DNA of 64,000 bases from Pseudomonas helmanticensis (GTDB taxonomy: Bacteria > Pseudomonadota > Gammaproteobacteria > Pseudomonadales > Pseudomonadaceae), in contig NZ_FXUY01000001.1 of NCBI RefSeq assembly GCF_900182985.1, forward strand, positions 2,232,001-2,296,000. The letters run 5' to 3'. This document shows positions 7,532 to 15,546 of the stretch, in pieces (within the stretch, counting starts at the first letter, position 1; the number at the start of each line of letters is the position of its first letter). The notes beneath the pieces were generated by a model. It searched no databases. It was not told the DNA's origin and saw only the letters and a list, made by a program, of their open reading frames with translations. A program made the translations under genes and the position numbers.

Positions 7532-8974
7532 ATGAGCACAGCAATCAGTCCGACTGCTTATAACTATAAGGTAGTCCGCCAGTTCGCCATCATGACGGTG
7601 GTCTGGGGGATCCTTGGCATGGGGCTCGGTGTCTTCATCGCCTCGCAACTGGTCTGGCCGGAGTTGAACTTCGGTCTGCCGTGGACGAGCTTTGGACGCC
7701 TGCGCCCGTTGCACACAAACCTGGTGATTTTCGCCTTCGGTGGTTGTGCACTGTTTGCCACTTCCTACTATGTCGTGCAGCGAACCTGCCAGACGCGACT
7801 GATTTCCGACAGCCTCGCCGCCTTCACCTTCTGGGGCTGGCAAGCGGTGATCGTCGGCGCAATCATTACCTTGCCGCTGGGTTACACCACTACCAAGGAA
7901 TACGCGGAACTGGAATGGCCACTGGCTATTTTGCTGGCGATTGTCTGGGTCACCTACGGTCTGGTGTTCTTCGGCACCATCACCAAGCGCAAAACCAAGC
8001 ACATCTATGTCGGTAACTGGTTCTACGGCGCATTCATCGTCGTCACGGCGATGCTGCACATCGTCAACCACGCTTCCCTGCCAGTCAGCTTCTTCAAGTC
8101 CTACTCGGCCTATGCCGGTGCGACCGACGCGATGATCCAGTGGTGGTACGGCCACAACGCGGTGGGCTTCTTCCTGACCACCGGTTTCCTCGGGATGATG
8201 TATTACTTCGTGCCGAAACAGGCCGAACGTCCGATCTACTCCTATCGCCTGTCGATCGTGCACTTCTGGGCACTGATCACCCTGTACATCTGGGCCGGCC
8301 CGCACCACCTGCACTACACCGCACTGCCGGATTGGGCACAATCGCTTGGCATGGCGATGTCGATCATCCTGCTGGCACCAAGCTGGGGCGGCATGATCAA
8401 CGGCATGATGACCCTGTCGGGCGCCTGGCATAAGCTGCGCACCGACCCGATCCTGCGCTTCCTCGTGGTATCGCTGGCGTTCTACGGCATGTCGACCTTC
8501 GAAGGGCCGATGATGGCGATCAAGACCGTCAACTCGCTTTCGCACTACACCGACTGGACCATCGGCCACGTACACGCCGGCGCGCTCGGCTGGGTGGCGA
8601 TGATTTCGATCGGCGCGATCTACCACATGATCCCGAAACTGTTCGGTCGTGCGCAGATGCACAGCGTCGGCCTGATCAACGCGCACTTCTGGCTGGCGAC
8701 GATCGGCACCGTGCTGTACATCGCTTCGATGTGGGTCAACGGCATCACTCAGGGCCTGATGTGGCGTGCAATCAACGACGACGGCACCCTCACCTACTCG
8801 TTCGTTGAAGCGCTGCAGGCCAGCCACCCGGGCTACATCGTCCGTGCGCTGGGCGGGGCTTTCTTCGCCAGCGGCATGTTCCTGATGGCTTACAACGTCT
8901 GGCGCACCGTGCGCGCCTCGAACCCGGCCGAAGCCGAAGCCGCTGCCCAGATCGCTGTCGTTGGAGCTCACTGA
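7532..8974 (+). CDS. ccoN: cbb3-type cytochrome c oxidase subunit I (second operon)
   Basis: Second copy of the haem b/b3-CuB catalytic subunit, 480 aa. It carries the same signature motifs ([51 protein letters not shown]). It differs from the first copy mainly at both ends and in the 150-180 region (for example [17 protein letters not shown]), and the C-terminal tail is longer (ending AQIAVVGAH). By position it corresponds to P. aeruginosa cco1. The stop overlaps the ccoO start by one base (TGATG). Low-oxygen control by ANR is possible but the upstream box is degenerate. Confidence 0.95.
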   Translation: MSTAISPTAYNYKVVRQFAIMTVVWGILGMGLGVFIASQLVWPELNFGLPWTSFGRLRPLHTNLVIFAFGGCALFATSYYVVQRTCQTRLISDSLAAFTFWGWQAVIVGAIITLPLGYTTTKEYAELEWPLAILLAIVWVTYGLVFFGTITKRKTKHIYVGNWFYGAFIVVTAMLHIVNHASLPVSFFKSYSAYAGATDAMIQWWYGHNAVGFFLTTGFLGMMYYFVPKQAERPIYSYRLSIVHFWALITLYIWAGPHHLHYTALPDWAQSLGMAMSIILLAPSWGGMINGMMTLSGAWHKLRTDPILRFLVVSLAFYGMSTFEGPMMAIKTVNSLSHYTDWTIGHVHAGALGWVAMISIGAIYHMIPKLFGRAQMHSVGLINAHFWLATIGTVLYIASMWVNGITQGLMWRAINDDGTLTYSFVEALQASHPGYIVRALGGAFFASGMFLMAYNVWRTVRASNPAEAEAAAQIAVVGAH

Positions 8975-9582
8975 TGAAGCATGAAGCTGTCGAGAAGAAT
9001 ATTGGCCTGCTGGCTTTCTTCATGGTCATCGCCGTCAGTGTTGGCGGCCTGACCCAAATCGTTCCGCTGTTTTTCCAGGACGTCACCAACAAGCCGGTCG
9101 AAGGCATGAAGCCACGCACCGCCCTTGAACTGGAAGGCCGCGACATCTACATCGCCAACGGCTGTGTCGGCTGCCACTCGCAGATGATCCGTCCGTTCCG
9201 CGCTGAAACCGAACGCTACGGCCACTACTCGGTTGCCGGCGAAAGCGTCTGGGACCACCCGTTCCTGTGGGGTTCCAAGCGTACCGGCCCGGATCTGGCC
9301 CGTGTCGGCGGTCGTTACTCCGATGACTGGCACCGTGCGCACTTGTACAACCCGCGCAACGTCGTGCCCGAGTCGAAAATGCCGGCGTACCCGTTCCTCG
9401 TGGAAAACAAGCTCGACGGCAAAGACACCGCCAAGAAAATGGAAGTGTTGCGCACGCTCGGCGTCCCTTACACCGACGAAGACATCGCCGGGGCCAAGGA
9501 TGCCGTGAAGGGCAAAACCGAAATGGACGCGCTGGTGGCCTATCTGCAAGGCCTGGGCACCATCATCAAAAGCAAACGGTGA
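8974..9582 (+). CDS. ccoO: cbb3 oxidase subunit II, mono-haem cytochrome c (second operon)
   Basis: A protein of 202 aa, the same length as the first copy, with one N-terminal helix and one haem c site (CVGCHSQ, C64/C67/H68) followed by [16 protein letters not shown]. Differences from the first copy cluster in the C-terminal third ([19 protein letters not shown] against [19 protein letters not shown]). Coupled to ccoN by a one-base overlap. Confidence 0.95.
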   Translation: MKHEAVEKNIGLLAFFMVIAVSVGGLTQIVPLFFQDVTNKPVEGMKPRTALELEGRDIYIANGCVGCHSQMIRPFRAETERYGHYSVAGESVWDHPFLWGSKRTGPDLARVGGRYSDDWHRAHLYNPRNVVPESKMPAYPFLVENKLDGKDTAKKMEVLRTLGVPYTDEDIAGAKDAVKGKTEMDALVAYLQGLGTIIKSKR

Positions 9583-9587
9583 ATTAG

Positions 9588-9773
9588 ATGGATATCGGGA
9601 TGATTCGTGGCCTGGGCACCGTTGTTGTGATGGTGGCCTTCATCGGTCTGGCGTTGTGGGTGTTCAGCCCCAAGCGCAAGTCGGAGTTTGAAGACGCGAC
9701 CTTGTTGCCTTTTGCGGATGATCCCGAAGCCATCAAGCACGTCGAGCAAGCTTCTAGGAGTAACAAAGAATGA
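9588..9773 (+). CDS. ccoQ: cbb3 oxidase small subunit CcoQ/FixQ (second operon)
   Basis: A protein of 61 aa with one membrane helix ([18 protein letters not shown]) followed by [16 protein letters not shown]. The start ATG 9588 is five bases after the ccoO stop. The stop overlaps the ccoP start in ATGA. Membrane-core residues match the first-operon copy and the tail is shorter. Confidence 0.9.
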   Translation: MDIGMIRGLGTVVVMVAFIGLALWVFSPKRKSEFEDATLLPFADDPEAIKHVEQASRSNKE

Positions 9774-10753
9774 CTACATTCTGGAGTCTGTACGTCACAG
9801 TCCTCAGTCTCGGTACGATCTTCGCCCTGACCTGGCTGCTGCTGTCGACCCGCAAGGGCCAGCGCAGCGAACAGACGGACGAGACGGTCGGGCACTCCTT
9901 CGACGGGATCGAGGAGTACGACAACCCACTGCCGAAATGGTGGTTCATGCTGTTCGTTGGCACGATCATTTTTGCTCTGGGTTACCTGGTGTTGTACCCG
10001 GGTCTGGGCAACTGGAAAGGCCTGCTGCCGGGCTACAACTACCTCGATAACGACAAGCAGACCGCGTTCGCCAACGGCCAGACCGGCTGGACCGGCGTGC
10101 ACGAGTGGGAAAAGGAAATGGCCCGCTCGGACGCCAGGTTCGGTCCGATCTTCGCCAAGTTCGCTGCCATGCCAATCGAAGAAGTCGCCAAGGATCCGCA
10201 AGCACTGAAAATGGGTGGCCGTCTGTTCGCCTCCAACTGCTCGGTGTGCCACGGTTCCGACGCCAAGGGTGCTTACGGTTTCCCTAACCTGACCGACGCC
10301 GACTGGCGCTGGGGCGGCGAGCCGGAAACCATCAAGACCACCATCATGGGCGGTCGTCACGCGGTGATGCCGGCCTGGGCAGAAGTCATTGGCGAGCAAG
10401 GCGTTGCCGACGTCGCGGCATTCGTCGTGACCAAACTCGATGGCCGTAAGCTGCCGGAAGACGCCAAGGCTGACCCGGCCAACGGCGGCAAACTGTTCGC
10501 CGCCAACTGCGTGGCCTGCCACGGACCGGAAGGCAAAGGCACCCCAGCGATGGGCGCGCCTAACCTGACCCACCCGGGTGCGTTCATCTACGGTTCGAGC
10601 TTCGCGCAGTTGCAGCAGACCATCCGTTACGGCCGTCAGGGCCAGATGCCTGCGCAGGAACAACTGCAAGGCAACGACAAGGTGCACCTGCTGGCGGCGT
10701 ATGTTTACAGCCTGTCACACGGTGAAAAAGCACCGGAAGCCGACGCCCAATAA
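9770..10753 (+). CDS. ccoP: cbb3 oxidase subunit III, di-haem cytochrome c (second operon)
   Basis: A protein of 327 aa with two N-terminal helices and two haem c sites, CSVCH (C157, C160, H161) and CVACH (C247, C250, H251). Compared with the first copy it has a 14-residue insertion after PGYN (starting [10 protein letters not shown]) between the second helix and the first cytochrome domain. Such isoform differences may tune electron-donor preference, which is inference. A strong terminator follows. Confidence 0.95.
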   Translation: MTTFWSLYVTVLSLGTIFALTWLLLSTRKGQRSEQTDETVGHSFDGIEEYDNPLPKWWFMLFVGTIIFALGYLVLYPGLGNWKGLLPGYNYLDNDKQTAFANGQTGWTGVHEWEKEMARSDARFGPIFAKFAAMPIEEVAKDPQALKMGGRLFASNCSVCHGSDAKGAYGFPNLTDADWRWGGEPETIKTTIMGGRHAVMPAWAEVIGEQGVADVAAFVVTKLDGRKLPEDAKADPANGGKLFAANCVACHGPEGKGTPAMGAPNLTHPGAFIYGSSFAQLQQTIRYGRQGQMPAQEQLQGNDKVHLLAAYVYSLSHGEKAPEADAQ

Positions 10754-10773
10754 GCCCGGCTTGCGCTGCAACG

Positions 10774-10807
10774 AAGCCCCCACCACTGATCTGGCGGGGG
10801 CTTTTTT
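10774..10807 (+). terminator. Terminator after the second ccoNOQP operon
   Basis: Stem AAGCCCCC ... GGGGGCTT around ACCACTGATCTGGC, then a six-T run. It also lies at the 3' end of the convergent phosphoesterase gene and could serve both. Confidence 0.85.
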
Positions 10808-11810
10808 ATGGTCGGCTGGCAAAGATCGACTTTACCGGCACCGTCGCCACCGGCATACGTTCACGCCACTGGTTGCCCTCCACCAGACTCACCTCCAGTT
10901 GCTTGCGATCCTTGGAAAAACTGGCCGTCAGGTACGTCTGCCGAGAGGCCGCCCCACTGAGGAACATCGGCACGCTGCCTATGTAACTCATCATGCCGCC
11001 ATCGGCATGGAAATGGCCGGCGAACATCGCCGTCACCTGATATTTTTCGATCATTGCACGAAAGCGTTTTTGCTCATCCCAACTGCCCGCCCAATCATAG
11101 GGTTTGTGCATATTGATAATGATCACCGATCCCTGCATCCGCGCTATCCGCAAATCATTCTCCAGCCAGTCCAGCGACTGCTTGATGTCGAACGTGGTCG
11201 GATTCAAGGCATGGGAAATTTTCACCTGGTAAGTCGGCTCATTGTTAAGTTGCACCAGATGCACTTCACCGATGTTCTTTGAATAAGCCAGGCTACCCAA
11301 ATATTGTTTATTGAGAAGACCTCCGGTGACTGCAAGATCAAACTGATCGACCTTATCGACATGATGATCGCGATAATCGACGATACTGCCCGCTGCGCAA
11401 CTCTCGCTAAAACAGTCGCCGACATTGTTCTGATAGTCGTGATTACCTAAGCCGTAAAGATAGTCATCAGCAAAGTATTTCTTCAACATCGACCCTACAA
11501 ACGAGCGTTGCCAGCCGTGGCCGAAGGCGGTCATGTCGCCGTTGATCATCAGCGGCACTGCGCGCTGCCCGCCCATTTCGTTGCGGAACTGCGCAATACT
11601 CGCGAATTGGCTTTCAACCAGCCATTTCGAGCGTTTTTCAAAGTCCGCGCTCGACTCCTCTTCACCACTGTCCGATTTTTCCGTCCACGGGTATTGAGGA
11701 TCCGAGGCAAATACCATGTGCTGTGGAACGCCCGCATCTGCATGGGCAAAAGAAGCCAGCGATGACAGGCAAAGTCCGGCGAGCATTTTTTTAACATCCT
11801 TTATATTCAT
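10806..11810 (-). CDS. Secreted metallophosphoesterase (calcineurin-like)
   Basis: A protein of 334 aa starting MNIKDVKKML with a signal peptide ending around SFAHA. The metal-binding blocks of calcineurin-like phosphoesterases are in order: FASDPQYPW (the usual DxH reads DPQ), INGDMTAFGHGW, GLGNHDYQ, IINMHKP and FAGHFHADGG. It should act in the periplasm or outside the cell on an unknown phosphoester. The start has GGAG six bases upstream. The gene is visibly richer in A+T than its neighbours, uses rarer codons and sits alone beside a toxin-antitoxin pair, which suggests acquisition by transfer. Confidence 0.75.
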   Translation of the reverse strand: MNIKDVKKMLAGLCLSSLASFAHADAGVPQHMVFASDPQYPWTEKSDSGEEESSADFEKRSKWLVESQFASIAQFRNEMGGQRAVPLMINGDMTAFGHGWQRSFVGSMLKKYFADDYLYGLGNHDYQNNVGDCFSESCAAGSIVDYRDHHVDKVDQFDLAVTGGLLNKQYLGSLAYSKNIGEVHLVQLNNEPTYQVKISHALNPTTFDIKQSLDWLENDLRIARMQGSVIIINMHKPYDWAGSWDEQKRFRAMIEKYQVTAMFAGHFHADGGMMSYIGSVPMFLSGAASRQTYLTASFSKDRKQLEVSLVEGNQWRERMPVATVPVKSIFASRP

Positions 11811-11954
11811 ACAACTCCATTTTTAACCTGATCTATAAACACCAATACGCAACTTCCGAAGAACGGCGCAAGCAACTAAACTATTCGAGAAGACCGCAAC
11901 TTTAAAACCTGACAATTAACTAATTATATTTCCAGCACATTGATCTCGCGTACA

Positions 11955-11990
11955 AAAACGGCCCAGCCAATGTGTACTGGCGGGGCCGTT
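11955..11990 (-). terminator. Terminator-like hairpin reading on the minus strand
   Basis: Stem AACGGCCC (11957-11964) / GGGCCGTT (11983-11990). The T run (TTTTTG) follows only in the minus-strand reading, so it would stop leftward transcription from the 12.0-12.4 kb region, where I find no convincing minus-strand gene. Between 11811 and 11954 the sequence is AT-rich with no gene seen and may hold the phosphoesterase promoter. Confidence 0.55.
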
Positions 11991-12105
11991 CCGTTTGCGT
12001 TTCATACCTTGAGACACTTGTCCGATGGACTCGATTGACCATCGGCGATAGGGTTTTGAGCAGCCCGATGATCCGCATTGGAGCAACTTCAAGGATGAAG
12101 CCGCC

Positions 12106-12306
12106 ATGTCGAATGATGACAACACGCAACTGCCCGATGAGCAGGACCTCGCTGAAACCGAACAGGCTTGCAGCTCATCGGAACACGCCCTGAATCCCGC
12201 CGTGCTGACCCTCGGCACGCCGCTGCAACCCGACGCCAACAGCACCACTAAGCCGCACAGGAATACCGGCAGTCTCGACAGCCTGGGCGGTGGTCGGCTT
12301 CCCTGA
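12106..12306 (+). CDS. Possible small hypothetical protein (66 aa) or gene remnant
   Basis: An open frame with an ATG preceded by AAGGATGAAGCCGCC (a fair Shine-Dalgarno, nine bases). The product is polar and acidic at the start (MSNDDNTQLPDEQDLAETEQ) and low in complexity after that. No family is recognised. The opposite strand is also open in part, and a leftward terminator lies downstream on that strand, so the frame could be a relic or chance. The rest of the gap to 12420 shows no other gene. Confidence 0.25.
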   Translation: MSNDDNTQLPDEQDLAETEQACSSSEHALNPAVLTLGTPLQPDANSTTKPHRNTGSLDSLGGGRLP

Positions 12307-12419
12307 GTTTTGAAACGAAGCCTGATTCAAGCCGAGATGGCTTCTGCTCCGCGCGAAGCCGTCTCGACACACGCCAGCCAGCGCCCGACCAACGGACGTA
12401 TGAGCCCTGCTCCTTCCAA

Positions 12420-12454
12420 TTGCCGCACTGACGGTGAAGTAGTAACGTTGCTAC
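12420..12454 (+). promoter_or_regulatory. Promoter with overlapping palindromic operator of the toxin-antitoxin operon
   Basis: TTGCCG (12420-12425) and TAACGT (12443-12448) are 17 bases apart. The -10 lies inside the near-perfect palindrome GTAGTAACGTTGCTAC (12439-12454; seven of eight base pairs match). Autoregulation by the antitoxin-toxin complex at such a site is the family norm. Confidence 0.55.
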
Positions 12455-12477
12455 ATCTGCAATCCGAGAGGTCGACC

Positions 12478-12735
12478 ATGATGGCAATCACCACCATCTC
12501 CAGCCGTGAGTTCAATCAGGACACCAGCAGCGCCAAGAAGGCTGCGCGCCTGGGCCCTGTGATCATTACCGACCGCGGCAAGGCTTCTCACGTCCTGCTG
12601 AGCATCGAGGAATACCTGAATCTGAGCGGTACAAACGCAAACATTGTTGATTTGCTAGTCATGCCGGAAGCCGCCGACATCGAATTCGAAACCGAGCGTG
12701 CGGTCATCATTCATCGTCCCGTGGATCTATCCTGA
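12478..12735 (+). CDS. Antitoxin, Phd/YefM family
   Basis: A protein of about 85 aa starting MMAITTISSREFNQDTSSAK, with the Phd/YefM N-terminal DNA-binding motif (ISSREFNQD, GPVIITDRGKASHVLLSIEEY) followed by an acidic C-terminal tail that would wrap the toxin. ATG 12478 and ATG 12481 are both possible, with GAGAGG seven bases upstream of the first. The stop overlaps the toxin start (TGATG), typical of coupled type II pairs. Expected role: neutralise the toxin and repress the operon through the palindrome just upstream. Confidence 0.85.
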   Translation: MMAITTISSREFNQDTSSAKKAARLGPVIITDRGKASHVLLSIEEYLNLSGTNANIVDLLVMPEAADIEFETERAVIIHRPVDLS

Positions 12736-13145
12736 TGTATTTACTCGACACCAATGTGATATCCGAACTTCGCAAGCCGCAAGCTGATGCCAATGTCGTC
12801 AATTGGGCGAAAAGCGTGCTGGCTCCAAGCCTGTATCTTTCGGCCATTACCCTGAAAGAACTGGAAACCGGGGTGCTACGCATGGAACGGCGCGATCCTG
12901 CTCAAGGCAAGGTTTTGCGCAGCTGGCTGATGCGCCACGTCATGCCGGCATTCGACGCACGAATCCTGCCGGTGGACGCTGCTGTGGCACTGCGTTGTGC
13001 CAGTCTGCATGTCCCCGATCAGGCCAATGAAAGCGACGCATTGATCGCAGCCACCGCGCTGGTACACGGACTCACTGTCGTTACTCGCAATGTCGGTGAT
13101 TTTAAATCGAGTGGTGTTTCCCTGATAAACCCCTGGAAACAATGA
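12735..13145 (+). CDS. PIN-domain ribonuclease toxin, VapC/FitB type
   Basis: A protein of 136 aa spanning a whole PIN domain. The acidic metal-binding residues are all in place: D5 in LLDTNVISE, E42 in ITLKELETG, D101 in NESDALIAATA and D122 in TRNVGDF. A conserved TRN precedes the last acid. Free toxin would cleave RNA and halt growth. The pair sits between the phosphoesterase and ccoG, in a patch that looks inserted between the oxidase operons and their assembly genes. Confidence 0.88.
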   Translation: MYLLDTNVISELRKPQADANVVNWAKSVLAPSLYLSAITLKELETGVLRMERRDPAQGKVLRSWLMRHVMPAFDARILPVDAAVALRCASLHVPDQANESDALIAATALVHGLTVVTRNVGDFKSSGVSLINPWKQ

Positions 13146-13186
13146 ATTAGCGACCGCGCCAAAACTGTCCATACTCAACAAGTCAA

Positions 13187-13200
13187 TTGACCTGCATCAG
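13187..13200 (+). promoter_or_regulatory. ANR/FNR-type box upstream of ccoG
   Basis: TTGAC-CTGC-ATCAG matches eight of the ten defined positions of TTGAT-N4-ATCAA. It lies about 165 bp before the ccoG start. It fits low-oxygen control of the assembly operon by the ANR protein encoded at 21095. No clear -10 was found at the class II distance. Confidence 0.5.
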
Positions 13201-13364
13201 GCTTTGCTACATTCGCTACACCATTCAGGCTTCGCCCCCAACGCGACCAAAGGTCGCACCCTTGAGCTAGAGCGACAGGCGTATCATTGCGCCACTGCAA
13301 CACCCCTTTTTGACCGCGGTTGGCACGTATCGACCGAGGCATTTTTCCACTGCCGTGGGATGCA

Positions 13365-14783
13365 ATGATGAGCAACCAGATTCCAGTACACGACGTCACG
13401 CCACCGAGCAAAAACGCGAACAACAGCGTCGACCTTTACGCCTCAAGAGAAAAAATCTACACCCGCGCTTTCACCGGCCTGTTCCGCAACTTGCGGATGA
13501 TGGGCGGTGCGGCATTGTTCCTGTTGTATTTCGGTACGGTTTGGCTGAACTGGGGCGGCCATCAGGCCGTGTGGTGGAACCTGCCAGAGCGCAAGTTCTT
13601 CATCTTCGGCGCAACGTTCTGGCCACAGGATTTCATCCTGCTCTCGGGGCTGTTGATCATCGCGGCGTTCGGTCTGTTCTTCATCACTGTTTATGCCGGC
13701 CGCGTCTGGTGCGGCTACACGTGTCCGCAAAGTGTGTGGACGTGGATTTTCATGTGGTGCGAGAAGGTCACCGAAGGCGACCGCAACCAGCGCATCAAGC
13801 TCGACAAAGCGCCGATGAGTGCCAACAAGTTCCTGCGCAAAGCCGCCAAACACGTGATGTGGCTGTTGATCGGTTTCGTCACGGGCATGACCTTCGTCGG
13901 TTACTTCTCGCCGATTCGCGAACTGGTCTTCGAATTCTTCACCGGCCAGGCCGATGGCTGGTCGTATTTCTGGGTCGGCTTCTTCACTCTCGCCACTTAT
14001 GGCAACGCCGGCTGGTTGCGCGAGCAGGTGTGCATTTACATGTGTCCGTATGCGCGCTTCCAGAGCGTGATGTTCGACAAGGACACACTGATCGTTTCCT
14101 ACGATCCGCGCCGTGGCGAAAGCCGTGGGCCGCGCAAGAAAGGTATCGACTACAAGGCCCAGGGCCTTGGTGACTGTATCGATTGCACGATGTGCGTGCA
14201 GGTCTGCCCGACCGGTATCGACATCCGCGATGGCCTGCAGATCGAGTGCATCGGCTGCGCGGCCTGCATCGACGCCTGCGACAGCATCATGGACAAAATG
14301 GATTACCCGCGCGGCCTGATCTGCTACACCACCGAACACAACCTGTCCGGGCAGAAAACCCATAAACTGAGGCCTCGCCTGATCGGTTATGCCATCGTGT
14401 TACTGGCAATGATCAGCCTGTTGGTCACTGCATTCGTGATGCGCTCGCTGGTCGGTTTCGACGTCAGCAAAGACCGCGTGCTATACCGCGAAAACGCTGA
14501 AGGCAGGATCGAAAACGTCTACAGCCTGAAGATCATGAACAAGGATCAGCGCGACCACACTTACGTGCTCGAAGCCAGCGGTTTGCCGGATCTGCGCCTG
14601 CAAGGCAAGCGCGAGATCAAGGTCGCGGCCGGTGATATTTTCAGCATGCCGGTCGAGTTGTCGAGCGCACCGGAACAACTGCCATCGAGCACCAACGAGG
14701 TGAAATTCATCCTCAAGGATGCCGATGACGACAGCGTCCACGTTGAAGCCAAGAGCCGATTCATCGGCCCACAAATCCGTTGA
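13365..14783 (+). CDS. ccoG: Cytochrome c oxidase accessory protein CcoG (FixG/RdxA)
   Basis: A membrane iron-sulfur protein of about 472 aa needed for cbb3 assembly, where it is thought to reduce copper before insertion into CcoN. Several membrane helices are present, with two CxxxCP motifs (CGYTCPQSVW and CIYMCPY) and a ferredoxin-like 4Fe-4S pair (CIDCTMCVQVCPTGIDI and CIGCAACIDACD). An Ig-like periplasmic domain follows a late helix. The start is ATG 13365 or 13368. First gene of ccoG-ccoH-ccoI-ccoS. Confidence 0.92.
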   Translation: MMSNQIPVHDVTPPSKNANNSVDLYASREKIYTRAFTGLFRNLRMMGGAALFLLYFGTVWLNWGGHQAVWWNLPERKFFIFGATFWPQDFILLSGLLIIAAFGLFFITVYAGRVWCGYTCPQSVWTWIFMWCEKVTEGDRNQRIKLDKAPMSANKFLRKAAKHVMWLLIGFVTGMTFVGYFSPIRELVFEFFTGQADGWSYFWVGFFTLATYGNAGWLREQVCIYMCPYARFQSVMFDKDTLIVSYDPRRGESRGPRKKGIDYKAQGLGDCIDCTMCVQVCPTGIDIRDGLQIECIGCAACIDACDSIMDKMDYPRGLICYTTEHNLSGQKTHKLRPRLIGYAIVLLAMISLLVTAFVMRSLVGFDVSKDRVLYRENAEGRIENVYSLKIMNKDQRDHTYVLEASGLPDLRLQGKREIKVAAGDIFSMPVELSSAPEQLPSSTNEVKFILKDADDDSVHVEAKSRFIGPQIR

Positions 14784-14794
14784 GAGAACTGAAC

Positions 14795-15334
14795 ATGCCC
14801 GCAGCAAACGCCGCAAGTCCCTGGTACAAGCACCTTTGGCCATGGATCATCATCGGGATTCTGGCCTGTTCGGTGACGCTGACCCTGTCCATGGTGACCA
14901 TCGCGGTGAACAACCCGGACAACCTGGTCAACGACAACTACTACGAGGCCGGCAAGGGCATCAACCGTTCGCTGGATCGTGAGTTATTGGCGCAAAACCT
15001 GAAGATGCGCGCCAATGTGCACCTGGATGATGTCACTGGCGAAGTCGATCTGCGCCTGAGCGGCGACAGCCAGCCGAAGACCCTGGAGCTGAATCTGATT
15101 TCGCCGACCCAGCCGGAGAAGGATCGCAAGATCATCCTGACTCGCAGCGAAAGCGAAGCGGGCCGCTACATCGGTCAATTGGGTGACAAGGTCGAAGGTC
15201 GCCGGTTTGTCGAATTGCTCGGCAGTCAGGATGACCACGTCTGGCGTATGTTCGAAGAAGAACTGGTCAGCCACGACAAGGACCTGCTGCTCGGCGACGA
15301 ACCCCTGCAAGGCGCCGAAGACCTGAAGAAGTAA
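14795..15334 (+). CDS. ccoH: FixH family cbb3 assembly protein CcoH
   Basis: A protein of 179 aa with one N-terminal membrane helix (WPWIIIGILACSVTLTLSMV) and a periplasmic FixH domain. The signature VNNPDNLVNDNYYEAGKGIN follows the helix. CcoH stays with the cbb3 complex during and after assembly. The start is ATG 14795, eleven bases after the ccoG stop. Confidence 0.9.
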   Translation: MPAANAASPWYKHLWPWIIIGILACSVTLTLSMVTIAVNNPDNLVNDNYYEAGKGINRSLDRELLAQNLKMRANVHLDDVTGEVDLRLSGDSQPKTLELNLISPTQPEKDRKIILTRSESEAGRYIGQLGDKVEGRRFVELLGSQDDHVWRMFEEELVSHDKDLLLGDEPLQGAEDLKK

Positions 15335-15348
15335 ACAACTTCAAAAGC

Positions 15349-15501
15349 CCCCTCACCCTAGCCCTCTCCCCCAGGAGAGGGAACTGATCTCGAGCGTTTG
15401 CACGTGTTGTGTATGGCTGTGAGGATTTCGAAGACTGAACCTGTTTTTCCGGCTCACACCGATCGGCTCCCTCTCCCTCCGGGAGAGGGCTGGGGTGAGG
15501 G
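15349..15501. repeat. Family E palindromic repeat inside the ccoGHIS operon
   Basis: Ends CCCCTCACCCTAGCCCTCTC and GAGAGGGCTGGGGTGAGGG, core GGAACTGATCTCGAGCG and CGATCGGCTCCCTCTCCC. It fills the gap between ccoH and ccoI, so it would be transcribed and could form a long hairpin in the operon mRNA. Confidence 0.8.
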
Positions 15502-15546
15502 CAAGCGGACAACCCCAATGCAAGGGCTTACCCCCCCAACGATGCC

